DNA from: Algoriphagus faecimaris
GTDB taxonomy: Bacteria; Bacteroidota; Bacteroidia; Cytophagales; Cyclobacteriaceae
Length of the DNA: 64,000 bases
Reading direction: 5' to 3'
NCBI RefSeq assembly: GCF_900101705.1
Contig: NZ_FNAC01000017.1
Span: 1 to 64,000, forward strand
Below, piece after piece: positions 37,213-45,870 of the stretch. Numbering within the stretch: the first letter of the stretch is position 1; each line of letters starts with the position of its first letter. The position numbers and the translations under genes were made by a program. The notes below the pieces were generated by a model. That model was not told where the DNA came from. It saw only the letters and a list, made by a program, of their open reading frames with translations, and did no database searches.

Positions 37213-37422
37213 ATGAAAAGAATTCTTTTTGAAGGAACGGCCTTAGCTATACTTTTGGCTTTTGGCGGAACCTTTACAACAGAATCCAATGCTGGTCCTT
37301 TTGGAAATCAGGGTCATTGGGTAACCTTGGGAGACGGAAGCGAAGAATGTTTAAAGCATTGGTGGCAAAACAATTGCAAAGTTGGTGATACAAGGCCAGG
37401 ATCAGGAGCCGGTATTGAATAA
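37213..37422 (+). CDS. Small secreted Cys-containing peptide, unknown
   Basis: A 69-residue precursor: a signal-like hydrophobic N-terminus (about 1-20) with a likely cleavage near TESNA|GP, and a mature part of about 42 residues rich in Gly and Trp with two cysteines (C46, C55) around KHWWQNN. Layout and genomic position recall the NVEALA-type peptides of Bacteroidota, which sit next to exported beta-propeller lipoproteins, but the NVEALA motif itself is not present. A strong terminator follows at 37430, so it can be transcribed alone and in excess over the next gene. Confidence 0.65.
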   Translation: MKRILFEGTALAILLAFGGTFTTESNAGPFGNQGHWVTLGDGSEECLKHWWQNNCKVGDTRPGSGAGIE

Positions 37423-37429
37423 AATTATT

Positions 37430-37463
37430 AAAGGCTTCGATTTTCAAATCGAAGCCTTTCTTT
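37430..37463 (+). terminator. Strong terminator after the small peptide gene
   Basis: Perfect inverted repeat with stem core AAAGGCTTCGATTT / AAATCGAAGCCTTT, followed by CTTT. It starts 8 nt after the stop of the peptide gene and separates it from the next gene. Confidence 0.85.
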
Positions 37464-37479
37464 ACTAGAGTATAGGATT

Positions 37480-38652
37480 TTGAAAAAAACTAAATTAACA
37501 TCTATTTTATTCATTTTTTTGGCCTTTGCATGCGGTAAAGCTGAAAAAAGAAAAAAGGCAAGTAGTGCTGGAAATGAAATTTTAGAAACCGAAATGATTA
37601 AATCTTTTGATTTAAAAATTTCAAACCCGGAAAGTTATGGAGGAGGAATGGTGGCATCAGATCTATTTCAAGACACCTTGGGCTGTTTTCTTCCGTCAAA
37701 ACCTAAAGATAAAATATTCATAGTAGATTTAAAAAATCAACAATTCGTTGATGAAATTCCATTAGATCCAAATTTTATCACCTATCCATCTGGAATTCAG
37801 GTAGTATCTAGAGACAGTATTTTTATAAGTGATCATCAGTTTCCCGTGATATTTTTGATCAATCATTCTGGCGAAGTCTTGGATTCTTATAATTTATATC
37901 GTGAAAATTTATGGGATTTGCCACAGGAGGGGTTCCCTAATTTTTCCCTTTATTTCGGATTCGGTAAAACATTTTATTTCAACCCTAATAATAAAAGTTT
38001 CTTACTCCCTTTAAAGCAAATTGATCTTTGGTATTTTATCGAGCAAAAAGGGGAGTTCCCTACATTTGCGGAATTTGAAATACAAAAAGAAAATTTTACT
38101 GGGCTATATGGCCACTACCCGGGTATATATGGGTCTAAGGAGAATAATTTTTTACCTTTTTTTCTCAGTCATCCTATCATGGAGGTAAATGAAGGAAAAG
38201 TAATCATTAGTTATCCTCTCTACGAAAACCTTTTAATTTATGATCTAGAAGAAGGCATTCTAATAGAGGAAAAAAATGGGTCAATTCCGAGTATTGAGCT
38301 TGGAAAACCTTTAGTTTATTCTATAGATAATTTTGATTATGAGGGAGAAAGATCTTTCAGCCTAAAGAATTCTTTTTTTGGTAATTTTTTCTACGTCCAG
38401 AAACAGAAAAAATATGTTAGGATGTTTTTAGAGTGTGTTAAAGGTGTTGATGGTAATTGTTTAGCAAAAAAACTCCATGCTCTTATTTTTGATCAAAATT
38501 TAGATTTGCTGGAAGTAAAGGTATTGCCAGGGGATTATCCGCCCAATTATTTTATGTATCAAATTGGATTTGATGAAGGGATTCTTTCAAAGCCTTCGGA
38601 ATTGAAATCTGATGACATCTTTTCTCCTAACGAATATTTTAAAATTGATTAA
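37480..38652 (+). CDS. Propeller-like lipoprotein (DUF4221-type)
   Basis: A 390-residue lipoprotein starting with TTG; lipobox LAFAC with Cys18, then a Lys-rich linker. The body is a series of strand-rich repeats (for example IFIVDLKNQQFVDEI, NLLIYDLEEGILIEE) typical of 6-bladed beta-propellers such as DUF4221 or the BF2992/BF3164 types. No catalytic residues seen. It precedes a second exported protein by 1 nt and follows the small peptide, suggesting a peptide-plus-lipoproteins unit. The region is AT-rich compared with its neighbours. Confidence 0.65.
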   Translation: MKKTKLTSILFIFLAFACGKAEKRKKASSAGNEILETEMIKSFDLKISNPESYGGGMVASDLFQDTLGCFLPSKPKDKIFIVDLKNQQFVDEIPLDPNFITYPSGIQVVSRDSIFISDHQFPVIFLINHSGEVLDSYNLYRENLWDLPQEGFPNFSLYFGFGKTFYFNPNNKSFLLPLKQIDLWYFIEQKGEFPTFAEFEIQKENFTGLYGHYPGIYGSKENNFLPFFLSHPIMEVNEGKVIISYPLYENLLIYDLEEGILIEEKNGSIPSIELGKPLVYSIDNFDYEGERSFSLKNSFFGNFFYVQKQKKYVRMFLECVKGVDGNCLAKKLHALIFDQNLDLLEVKVLPGDYPPNYFMYQIGFDEGILSKPSELKSDDIFSPNEYFKID

Positions 38653-38653
38653 A

Positions 38654-39697
38654 ATGATAAAGATTCGAATCCTATATATTTCAACTATTCTTCTTGTTTT
38701 TTCTCTGTCCAAATTAGGCTTTGCTCAAGTTGATGAAAAAGATTTTGGCCTAAGTATGGAAAGCCTTTTTTACGGGAATGAAAATGAAGTTCTAACCAGA
38801 CTTTTTTGGCTTAATGAGGAAGAAATTATTGGCATTCGGTACTCAGGTGATATTCCAAAGGATCTGGTCTTGTTAAATCACCAACGATTGATAAAAGATA
38901 GTTTGAGTATCAATCAATTATTTCTAGATGGCTACCACTTTAATTCTAAGCGATTTATTTCTATTCATGGGATTATTCAGACTGGTGATCATGAGGGAGT
39001 GATAGTACATAATTTTGGAAGCACACATTTTCAAATAGCTGACGAAAAGATAAAAATGATTACCAAAGTGCTTCCAGAAAAAAGGCCTAAAATTGATGAT
39101 GAATATTTTGATGGTTATGAGTTAGTTCAACTGGATGGGTATACCTTAGGATTTAAAGGTGATCGTAAAAAATGGGTAAAGGATGCAGATTATTGGATTT
39201 ATAATTGGGATTCGGGAGAGTTTTCAATTTATGAGGATTCCAAACATCCGGTAATGTCCAAAAATGATTTTTGGGATAAAAAAAATGATCCGGAAACCTT
39301 TAGTACTTATAGCTATTTTTTCTACAATATTATCCAAACTAAAGATGGCTTTTTGTTTAATCTTCCTTTAAAAAACAGATTTGTGATTTATGACTCAATG
39401 AATAACAAAATGCAGGGGTATAACTTTCCGGAGCTAAAAAACAAAAAACAATCTTGGTTTGCTTTTTATGATCGGATATTGGGTCGGTATTTTGCGGTTC
39501 TTGATGCAGGGACCGAATACCTAATTCACAGTTTGAATGTGGCTGAAAATTCTTTTTACGCATTGGGGAATTTGGGGCATAAGCCCTTAGGCGTCGCTGG
39601 AGGAAAAGCCTATATCCGAGAGATTACGTACAAAGAAAATAAAAAAGGGTATTATTTTGATCATCATTTGTTGGATTTATATCCAAGATTAAAATGA
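38654..39697 (+). CDS. Exported propeller-like protein, unknown
   Basis: A 347-residue protein; the ATG at 38654, 1 nt after the previous stop, begins a signal peptide (about 1-25, ending GFAQ). The body is beta-rich with repeated patterns of hydrophobic strands and DG/NG turns (VIHNFG..., IYNWDSGEFSIYED, FVIYDSMNNKMQGY), so it is probably another propeller. It has no lipobox, unlike its partner. I do not recognise the family. Confidence 0.6.
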   Translation: MIKIRILYISTILLVFSLSKLGFAQVDEKDFGLSMESLFYGNENEVLTRLFWLNEEEIIGIRYSGDIPKDLVLLNHQRLIKDSLSINQLFLDGYHFNSKRFISIHGIIQTGDHEGVIVHNFGSTHFQIADEKIKMITKVLPEKRPKIDDEYFDGYELVQLDGYTLGFKGDRKKWVKDADYWIYNWDSGEFSIYEDSKHPVMSKNDFWDKKNDPETFSTYSYFFYNIIQTKDGFLFNLPLKNRFVIYDSMNNKMQGYNFPELKNKKQSWFAFYDRILGRYFAVLDAGTEYLIHSLNVAENSFYALGNLGHKPLGVAGGKAYIREITYKENKKGYYFDHHLLDLYPRLK

Positions 39698-39718
39698 TGA
39701 AATTTTCAAATCTTTCAA

Positions 39719-39732
39719 TCCGCCGCGGCGGA
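39719..39732. repeat. GC-rich 14-bp perfect palindrome
   Basis: TCCGCCGCGGCGGA in an otherwise AT-rich intergenic stretch, between two convergent genes. It could form a stem but has no T-run on either side. Possibly a member of a dispersed palindrome family. Confidence 0.5.
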
Positions 39733-39758
39733 CAAGTACTTCCAATGTTACAATCAGA

Positions 39759-40295
39759 TCAATTCCTCGAAATCCTTTCCTGCTGATACACCAAATTCAA
39801 GAGACTCAAGACTTCCCCAAAAGCTTCCGCGGATTTCAATTGCTCATCCGATACTTTTTTTCCCAATAGTCGACAAAGCAAGAGACCATAGACTCCATTC
39901 AGGCAGATTTGGATTTCATTTCCAAGGTCTTGTCCGTCAGCTTCCATCACAGCTTGGAGGATGTAGGGTTTAGCTTTTTGATAGCTTTCAAAATAAGTTT
40001 GATCCGCTTTGAGTAATTGCCAGTGCAGTTGGGAAAGCTCAGCAACCAATTTTTTACTTTCTTCCAAATGACCTTTCTCCATAATTCCTTCTTTCTCCAT
40101 TTGATTTCGGAAGTCCTGATACCAATTAAAAATGGTATTCTTTTCCCTTTCTTCAACGGGAAAGTGAGAAATTACATATTGCCGTATTTCCTCCAAATTA
40201 CCCTGAAAAGACCGAATCAAGTCCTCCTGCTGGTAGATATAGAGGATATATTCTGCGATGTTTTGGGATTTTTTGTTTTCGGCTATGGATTGCAT
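39759..40295 (-). CDS. DUF4924-type protein
   Basis: A 178-residue all-helical cytoplasmic protein. The N-terminal IAENKKSQNIAEYILYIYQQ and FQGNLEEIRQYV match my memory of DUF4924, a family restricted to Bacteroidota with no known role. No signal or membrane segment. It stands alone, divergent from lepA across the repeat-bearing region at 40344-40525. Confidence 0.7.
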   Translation of the reverse strand: MQSIAENKKSQNIAEYILYIYQQEDLIRSFQGNLEEIRQYVISHFPVEEREKNTIFNWYQDFRNQMEKEGIMEKGHLEESKKLVAELSQLHWQLLKADQTYFESYQKAKPYILQAVMEADGQDLGNEIQICLNGVYGLLLCRLLGKKVSDEQLKSAEAFGEVLSLLNLVYQQERISRN

Positions 40296-40343
40296 GGATT
40301 AAAATATTTTCGGGGTAAAGTTAAAAGCTAAATGTCAGAGGTC

Positions 40344-40525
40344 GAAATACAGTGGAAATACTATTGAAATAAATTCACCTTTGGTGAATGAAATATTAAT
40401 CTAATCAAGGAGTCCTGAACTGTTGGAGTTATTTCGCCGAAGGCATATTTCACTTGGTGTAGTGAAGTGTATTTCTACTGTATTTCTATTGTACTTCATC
40501 TAAGCTGTATTTCAACTGTATTACT
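40344..40525. repeat. Intergenic cluster of inverted and direct repeats upstream of lepA
   Basis: GAAATACAGTGGAAATAC (40344-40361) is inverted at 40469-40486 with one mismatch. Related direct copies of a CTGTATTTC-type unit follow at 40478-40497 and 40505-40522. Between them lie small hairpins of one style: TTCACC-ttt-GGTGAA (40374-40388) and TTCACT-N6-AGTGAA (40449-40466), with a weaker GCC-gaa-GGC. No ORF of note is seen. It could be a decayed MITE-like element. Confidence 0.65.
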
Positions 40526-40548
40526 CATAAATTCTCCTTCTTTTTTCC

Positions 40549-40556
40549 TATTTTTG
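40549..40556 (+). promoter_or_regulatory. -7 promoter element of lepA
   Basis: TATTTTTG fits TAnnTTTG and ends 8 nt before the first lepA ATG (14 nt before the second), so the leader is very short. Confidence 0.45.
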
Positions 40557-40564
40557 CGCCACAA

Positions 40565-42358
40565 ATGCTTATGAAAAACATTAGAAATTTCTGTATCATC
40601 GCCCATATTGATCATGGGAAGAGTACATTGGCGGATAGATTGTTGCAGGAGACCCATACGGTCGCAGATCGGGATATGCAGGATCAGTTGTTGGATAATA
40701 TGGACTTGGAGCGAGAGCGGGGAATCACCATCAAGTCTCATGCGATCCAGATGAAATACATTCATGAAGGGGAAGAGTACACACTCAACCTGATTGATAC
40801 CCCAGGACACGTTGATTTTTCCTATGAAGTGTCTCGGTCCATTGCGGCTTGTGAGGGTGCACTGTTGATTGTAGATGCCTCTCAGGGGATTGAAGCCCAG
40901 ACGATTTCCAATTTGTACTTAGCCTTGGGACATGATCTTGAGATCATTCCTGTCTTGAATAAAATTGATCTTCCTGGAGCAGATCCGGAGTCAGTGGCCG
41001 ACGAAGTGATTGATTTGATCGGTTGCGACCGGGAAGAGATTATTTTAGCTTCCGGGAAAGCAGGAATCGGAATTGACGATATCTTAAAGGCAGTCGTGAC
41101 TCGTATTCCTGCTCCTACAGGAGATCCAGAAGCCCCACTTCAAGCGATGATTTTTGATTCGGTTTACAACCCTTTTCGAGGTGTGGAGGTGATTTTCCGG
41201 ATTTTCAACGGTACCTTCAGCAAAGGCGACAAGATTAAATTTGTCAATACGGGTCGGGAATACGAAGCCGATGAGATCGGAATTTTAGGACTCAATCAGA
41301 TTCCCCAGCAAACGATGTCTGCCGGGAATGTGGGCTACTTGATCTCCGGGGTGAAAGTCGCCAAAGAGATCAAAGTAGGGGATACTATCACGCATATTAA
41401 GCGTCCTTGTGATAAAGCCATTCAGGGATTTGAAAACGTAAAACCGATGGTTTTTGCGGGGATTTATCCTGTGGATACCACGGATTATGAAGAGTTGAGA
41501 GCTTCTATGGAAAAGCTTCAGCTAAATGATGCTTCTTTGGTATGGGAGCCCGAAACTTCCGCGGCCTTAGGCTTTGGTTTTCGCTGCGGCTTCTTGGGAA
41601 TGCTTCACATGGAGATTATTCAGGAGCGATTGGAGCGTGAATTTGATATGACGGTGATCACGACCGTACCTTCGGTGCAGTTTAGGGCGCTTATGACCAA
41701 TGATACCTATCAGGTGATCAATGCTCCCTCGGATATGCCCGATCCTACCAAGTTCAAACACATCGAGGAGCCCTTTGTCAAAGCTTCCATTATCACAGCC
41801 TCCGAATATGTGGGTCCGGTCATTCAGCTTTGCATGGATAAGCGGGGTCAGATCAAAAATCAGGTTTACCTCACAGCCGAACGAGTTGAATTGCAATTTG
41901 ATATGCCTTTGGCGGAGATTGTATTTGATTTCTTTGACAAGTTGAAAACCATCTCAAGAGGTTATGCCTCCTTGGATTATGAGCTGAAAGGCTATCAGCC
42001 TTCACACATGGTCAGACTCGATGTCATGCTGAACGGGGAGCCGGTAGATGCGCTTTCGGCGATCGTTCACCGAGACAAAGCCTACGAATGGGGGAAGAGA
42101 TTGTGCGAGAAGTTGAAAGAATTGGTCCCTCGTCAGATGTTTGAAATCGCGATTCAGGCCGCTATTGGCACCAAAATCATTGCCCGAGAGACCGTGAAAG
42201 CCTTGCGTAAAAATGTCTTGGCAAAATGTTATGGGGGTGATATTTCCCGAAAGCGAAAATTGCTAGAAAAGCAGAAAAAAGGTAAAAAACGTATGAGACA
42301 AGTCGGAAACGTCGAGGTGCCTCAGGAGGCGTTTATGGCGGTGTTGAAATTAGATTAG
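40565..42358 (+). CDS. lepA: LepA, elongation factor 4
   Basis: A 597-residue translational GTPase with AHIDHGKST (G1), DTPGHVDF (G3), NKIDLPGA (G4), followed by EF-G-like domains and the LepA-specific C-terminus ([25 protein letters not shown] ending, split here by KQK). LepA acts on stalled or initiating ribosomes. Two ATGs (40565, 40571) are possible starts; the family usually begins at MKNIRNF, i.e. 40571. Confidence 0.96.
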   Translation: MLMKNIRNFCIIAHIDHGKSTLADRLLQETHTVADRDMQDQLLDNMDLERERGITIKSHAIQMKYIHEGEEYTLNLIDTPGHVDFSYEVSRSIAACEGALLIVDASQGIEAQTISNLYLALGHDLEIIPVLNKIDLPGADPESVADEVIDLIGCDREEIILASGKAGIGIDDILKAVVTRIPAPTGDPEAPLQAMIFDSVYNPFRGVEVIFRIFNGTFSKGDKIKFVNTGREYEADEIGILGLNQIPQQTMSAGNVGYLISGVKVAKEIKVGDTITHIKRPCDKAIQGFENVKPMVFAGIYPVDTTDYEELRASMEKLQLNDASLVWEPETSAALGFGFRCGFLGMLHMEIIQERLEREFDMTVITTVPSVQFRALMTNDTYQVINAPSDMPDPTKFKHIEEPFVKASIITASEYVGPVIQLCMDKRGQIKNQVYLTAERVELQFDMPLAEIVFDFFDKLKTISRGYASLDYELKGYQPSHMVRLDVMLNGEPVDALSAIVHRDKAYEWGKRLCEKLKELVPRQMFEIAIQAAIGTKIIARETVKALRKNVLAKCYGGDISRKRKLLEKQKKGKKRMRQVGNVEVPQEAFMAVLKLD

Positions 42359-42385
42359 TAGTTCTTTTTACTTCATTATTCGTCA

Positions 42386-42397
42386 TTTATCATTCGA
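42386..42397. repeat. Left inverted repeat flanking the four-helix-bundle gene
   Basis: TTTATCATTCGA, the reverse complement (11 of 12) of TCGAATGATGAA at 42845-42856. The adjoining CATTCGATATT (42391-42401) is likewise matched by AATATCGAAT at 42827-42836. Both lie in AT-rich tracts just outside the four-helix-bundle gene. Confidence 0.55.
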
Positions 42398-42464
42398 TAT
42401 TCATTATTGAGCTTTTTATTTTAGCTATGGTTTTTATCCTAACACTAACTTAAAAACAGATAAA

Positions 42465-42827
42465 ATGAAAAGGAAATATGATCTTGAAGAACGATTAATC
42501 GATTTTGCCGCTGAAATAATATCCTTTACTGATTCGATGATAAACTCCAAGGCAGGCAACCATATGTCAAATCAGCTACTTAGAAGTGGAACCTCTCCTG
42601 CATTAAACTATGGAGAAGCTCAGTCAGGAGAGTCTAGAAAAGATTTTATTCATAAGATACAAGTTGTCCTAAAAGAATTAAGAGAAAGTCGAGTGGCTTT
42701 ATTGATCATTCAAAAAGCAAAACTCCACAATGATCTTAATTGGTTAAAATCTATTCTTGAAGAGTGCACTCAATTAATTTCAATTTTTGCAAGAAGTGTA
42801 GAAACAGCGAAGCGAAATAATTTATAA
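42465..42827 (+). CDS. Four-helix-bundle protein, 23S rRNA intervening-sequence (IVP) family
   Basis: A 120-residue all-helical protein with the family features: YDLEERLIDFAAEII at the start, the MSNQLLRSGTSPALNYGEAQ segment, and KIQVVLKELRESRVALLII. Homologs are encoded in intervening sequences of 23S rRNA, and related proteins (Avd) occur with diversity-generating retroelements; solitary genes are common in Bacteroidota and have no known role. Here there is no rRNA, reverse transcriptase or variable repeat nearby. It sits between lepA and folD with short inverted repeats on both sides, suggesting insertion as a cassette. Confidence 0.88.
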   Translation: MKRKYDLEERLIDFAAEIISFTDSMINSKAGNHMSNQLLRSGTSPALNYGEAQSGESRKDFIHKIQVVLKELRESRVALLIIQKAKLHNDLNWLKSILEECTQLISIFARSVETAKRNNL

Positions 42828-42844
42828 ATATCGAATAAAAAACG

Positions 42845-42856
42845 TCGAATGATGAA
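42845..42856. repeat. Right inverted repeat flanking the four-helix-bundle gene
   Basis: TCGAATGATGAA, partner of 42386-42397. It lies 17 nt after the gene's stop, in a short tract rich in ATCGAAT/GTCGAAT units. Confidence 0.55.
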
Positions 42857-42876
42857 TTTCGAAGTTTTAAATCCAA

Positions 42877-43764
42877 ATGACCATGATCTTAATCGACGGT
42901 AAAAAAACCTCCCAAGACATAAAAAATGAAATCGCAGCACGTGTCGCTGAGATCAAAAAGGAGGGAGGAAAACCCCCCCATTTAGCGGCAATCCTGGTTG
43001 GAAATGACGGAGCTAGCCAAACCTACGTGGGAGCCAAAGTGAAATCCTGTCATGAAATTGGCTTTGAGTCTACTTTGATTCGATTGGAGGAGACAGTATC
43101 TGAGGAGGAGTTACTTCGAGTCGTGGAGGAGGTTAATGAAAACTCTGAAATCGACGGACTGATTGTTCAGCTACCCCTTCCCAAGCATATTTCTGTAGAA
43201 AAAGTAACCAATAAGATCAAGCCTGAAAAGGATGTGGACGGCTTCACTCCAGCAAATGTTGGCCGGATGACCTTGAATTGGCCGGCATATGTGGCTGCTA
43301 CTCCTTACGGAATTGTGGAGTTGCTCAAGCGTTATGAAATCGAGACCTCTGGAAAGCACTGTGTGGTCATAGGTAGAAGTCATATTGTCGGCAGCCCGAT
43401 GAGTATTTTGATGGCGCGAAATGATAATCCAGGTAACGCCACTGTGACCTTGACGCACAGCCGAACTCAGAATTTGAAAGAACTCACAAGAAGCGCTGAT
43501 ATTTTAATTGTAGCCATTGGCAAGCCGGAATTTGTTACCGAAGATATGGTCAAAGAGGGAGCTGTTGTTATCGATGTGGGGATTCACCGGATTGAGGATT
43601 CTAGTAAGAAATCTGGATTTAGACTAATCGGAGATGTGAAGTTTGATGAGGTTTCCAAAAAAGCTTCTGCGATCACCCCGGTTCCGGGTGGAGTAGGACC
43701 GATGACTATCGCTTCCTTACTTTACAATACCCTGCAGGCAGCAGAGAAGAAAATTTACCAATAA
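42877..43764 (+). CDS. folD: FolD, methylenetetrahydrofolate dehydrogenase/cyclohydrolase
   Basis: A 295-residue bifunctional folate enzyme interconverting 5,10-methylene-THF and 10-formyl-THF. It has the [13 protein letters not shown] active-site segment (Lys in the Y-x3-K pattern), [19 protein letters not shown], the NADP loop [10 protein letters not shown] and the ending [13 protein letters not shown]. Start ATG 42877, or 42883. Confidence 0.96.
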   Translation: MTMILIDGKKTSQDIKNEIAARVAEIKKEGGKPPHLAAILVGNDGASQTYVGAKVKSCHEIGFESTLIRLEETVSEEELLRVVEEVNENSEIDGLIVQLPLPKHISVEKVTNKIKPEKDVDGFTPANVGRMTLNWPAYVAATPYGIVELLKRYEIETSGKHCVVIGRSHIVGSPMSILMARNDNPGNATVTLTHSRTQNLKELTRSADILIVAIGKPEFVTEDMVKEGAVVIDVGIHRIEDSSKKSGFRLIGDVKFDEVSKKASAITPVPGGVGPMTIASLLYNTLQAAEKKIYQ

Positions 43765-43797
43765 AACATAAAATTTATTCAAAAAGCCCAAATCGGG

Positions 43798-43829
43798 TTT
43801 GCTTCGAAAGTTCTGGCTTTCTACTTTTG
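43798..43829 (+). promoter_or_regulatory. Consensus Bacteroidota promoter of tRNA-Leu
   Basis: TTTG at 43798-43801, a 20-nt spacer, then TACTTTTG at 43822-43829, both consensus. It lies 13 nt before the tRNA 5' end: the best promoter match in the window. Confidence 0.8.
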
Positions 43830-43842
43830 CAGTCCCTAAACT

Positions 43843-43926
43843 GCGCACGTGGTGAAACTGGTAGACACGCCATCTTGAGGGGGTGGTGCATTAAGTTGTG
43901 TGGAAGTTCGAATCTTCTCGTGCGCA
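43843..43926 (+). tRNA. tRNA-Leu (anticodon GAG)
   Basis: Folds as a class II tRNA: acceptor stem GCGCACG / CGTGCGC, D-arm with CTGGTAGA, anticodon stem CCATC / GGTGG with loop TTGAGGG (anticodon GAG, reading CUU/CUC), a long variable arm of about 14 nt, T-stem GGAAG / CTTCT with loop TTCGAAT, and discriminator A at 43926. The 3' CCA is not encoded. Consensus promoter and terminator flank it. Confidence 0.95.
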
Positions 43927-43932
43927 CAAAAT

Positions 43933-43961
43933 GGCTCATACGCTCTGTATGGGCCTTTTTT
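43933..43961 (+). terminator. Terminator of tRNA-Leu
   Basis: Stem GGCTCATAC / GTATGGGCC (one G-T pair), loop GCTCT, then TTTTTT, beginning 6 nt after the tRNA. Confidence 0.9.
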
Positions 43962-43991
43962 GTGTATTAATTGGTAACTTTTTCGAGCACT

Positions 43992-45518
43992 TTAGTGTAT
44001 TAAGGACCGGATTTTCTCAGGCATTGGGTTTTTCGACGTGATTTCCTTTTCACTAAATTCATCATCAAAACCTGTACTATTTACAATATTGTATCCGGTG
44101 CTTATTCCTTCTCCTTTGGTGCTTTCTCGATAGTATCCTTGAAGATGAACATTGTCAGCCCAAATTGTGATGTCTCTGTGATTATAGGCAATGTGAGTAG
44201 CCCCTCTTGCTGAAATTACATGATGGTCGCCAAATTTGGTATCTGACTTTGTTTTAAAGTTAAAATCATCCTTGTATACCAAATAAATCGGCTCTTCCTT
44301 GTCATACAAATTAAATGATGATTGGTAGCTTTCAATTTCATAAAATCCATCTTCCAAGGCTAATTCCTCTTCTGTTTTGCATTGTGGGCTGAAGGTAGTT
44401 TCAGGTGAATCTCCATTCCCGAAGTCATTCGTCCATTCATTATTTTCCGTTTTCAACTTTTCGTTGATAGTATAACTTTTACCGTGAATTATAAAAATAT
44501 CATTGACATGAGGCTCTTTTCCTTTGAAAAAAGCTCTGCCACTTTTGATAAATACCTTTTCTCCCGCTTTTGGGCTTGGACGTAGTTGTATTTTTCTTGA
44601 ATTGATCACGGCATCAATGGCGTCTATCATAAAAGTAAATCGACCAATATTGCAAATGGTTGATCGATTCGCACCCTTATCTACATTAAAAAAATGATTG
44701 TAAAGGCATGATGCATCTGTATCTGCCACCAAGTCGAGGGTATTGTCTGATCGGTTGATGATACCTTTTGTCAAATGCTGTCTTTTTGCCCAAAGGGAAT
44801 TGTCTTCATAATCGGTAAATACATCCTTCATAGTTAGGCATATGATTCCATTTTTGTAAGGATTTTTAATTTGTAAAAGAGAAGGACCAGCGTGTTTGTA
44901 ATTAATCAAAGCGAGGTGATTTTCATTTATTCCTCCATAGACTACTCCAGTTCCAAAACCTCCGTATTTTCCAAGTTTGGTAGTGTCTATATCTTTCAAA
45001 ATAGCTGTCCAGCGCGCGTTTTCATTTTGTTGGCTTGTAAACCAATCTACTAAATACATCTGCTGAACATCTCTTCGTTGAGGCCTTTGGGATATATTGA
45101 TGTTTTCGATCACTACCTCTGCTCCATTTTGCAAATCAAATAAGACAGTGTCCTCTCCCTCATCGACATACAAAGTGTAATTTTCTTTTCCCACCCAAAG
45201 ATTCGCAGGCTCTTTTCCGCTTGAAGTTATTTTCAGTTTACCATTAATCTTTTGCCTTTTCACGGAACTGATCGAATAGGTTTTTCCTGACTCCAAGATC
45301 ATTTCACCACCACCTGATTTAAAAACGTTATACCACAAATTCGTGATGTCTATCACTTTCTTATTTGGAGGATGCGGCTTTTCTGGCTTTTCCAGCTCCG
45401 GACCGAGATCCATCGGTTGCTCAACCGGTTTTGGATTTTGCTGAATCATTTGATCCATCTTCTTCTCCAGGCGATCGAGACGACTGATGATTTCTGAGAT
45501 GTATGATAGTAAGTTCAT
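43992..45518 (-). CDS. Orphan beta-helix, tail-spike-like protein
   Basis: A 508-residue protein without signal peptide or membrane segment. The N-terminus (about 1-28, with ISRLDRLEKKMDQMIQQ) is a coiled coil, followed by a Pro-rich linker (about 28-55). The rest is a strand-rich repetitive region in which short hydrophobic strands alternate with N/D/G turns, suggesting a right-handed parallel beta-helix as in phage tail spikes or polysaccharide lyases. No catalytic motif recognised. It lies next to tRNA-Leu, a common integration site, but no other phage gene, integrase or tRNA-end duplication is seen. Confidence 0.6.
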   Translation of the reverse strand: MNLLSYISEIISRLDRLEKKMDQMIQQNPKPVEQPMDLGPELEKPEKPHPPNKKVIDITNLWYNVFKSGGGEMILESGKTYSISSVKRQKINGKLKITSSGKEPANLWVGKENYTLYVDEGEDTVLFDLQNGAEVVIENINISQRPQRRDVQQMYLVDWFTSQQNENARWTAILKDIDTTKLGKYGGFGTGVVYGGINENHLALINYKHAGPSLLQIKNPYKNGIICLTMKDVFTDYEDNSLWAKRQHLTKGIINRSDNTLDLVADTDASCLYNHFFNVDKGANRSTICNIGRFTFMIDAIDAVINSRKIQLRPSPKAGEKVFIKSGRAFFKGKEPHVNDIFIIHGKSYTINEKLKTENNEWTNDFGNGDSPETTFSPQCKTEEELALEDGFYEIESYQSSFNLYDKEEPIYLVYKDDFNFKTKSDTKFGDHHVISARGATHIAYNHRDITIWADNVHLQGYYRESTKGEGISTGYNIVNSTGFDDEFSEKEITSKNPMPEKIRSLIH

Positions 45519-45870
45519 TATCAGATTAATATTAGGATGGCGTCCAAAAAGCCTGCTTTGATGACAACTATTTAAAATAGATTTTCCATCGTTTAGAGAA
45601 TCCCGAGTGTTTCCGAAATAGTAGTTTTTCTAGCCTTTTAGCACCTTGATAATTGATCTTATCAAGTTAATAATTTATTTCCTTGATTCTAAAAGCTAGT
45701 TGGAAGTTACCTTTGTGCTTATGATTGTTTCAAGAGGGAAGGTTTAAAAAAAATGGCTAGAGCTTATTAGTTTGCGTTGATTCTTTCCAAACTTTTTGAA
45801 AGGGCTTTTTTGATTAAAGGTGTTCAGGGATTTAGATTTTTACTTACTTTCAAGTCTCAATTTCTAATCC
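45519..45870. other. 352-bp intergenic region with inverted repeat and -7 element
   Basis: No gene is seen. It holds a 22-nt inverted repeat (45645-45666; arms CTTGATAA and TTATCAAG around TTGATC) and a consensus -7 element TACCTTTG at 45708-45715 on the plus strand. The distance from the centre of the repeat to the -7 element is 52.5 nt, close to the 51.5 nt of the FNR-type promoters at 143 and 10846. The leader to the DsrE-like gene would be about 155 nt. Confidence 0.5.

Noticed and set aside
40344-40525. CRISPR array
   Set aside because: Repeats are few, irregularly spaced and include inverted copies; no cas genes are present.
42465-42827. Diversity-generating retroelement (Avd-type accessory gene)
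   Set aside because: No reverse transcriptase, template repeat or variable repeat is nearby; the protein alone is not enough.
43927-45870. Duplicated 3' end of tRNA-Leu as an attachment site
   Set aside because: I looked by eye for a copy of the T-arm/acceptor sequence beyond the tail-spike-like gene and saw none, and there is no integrase.
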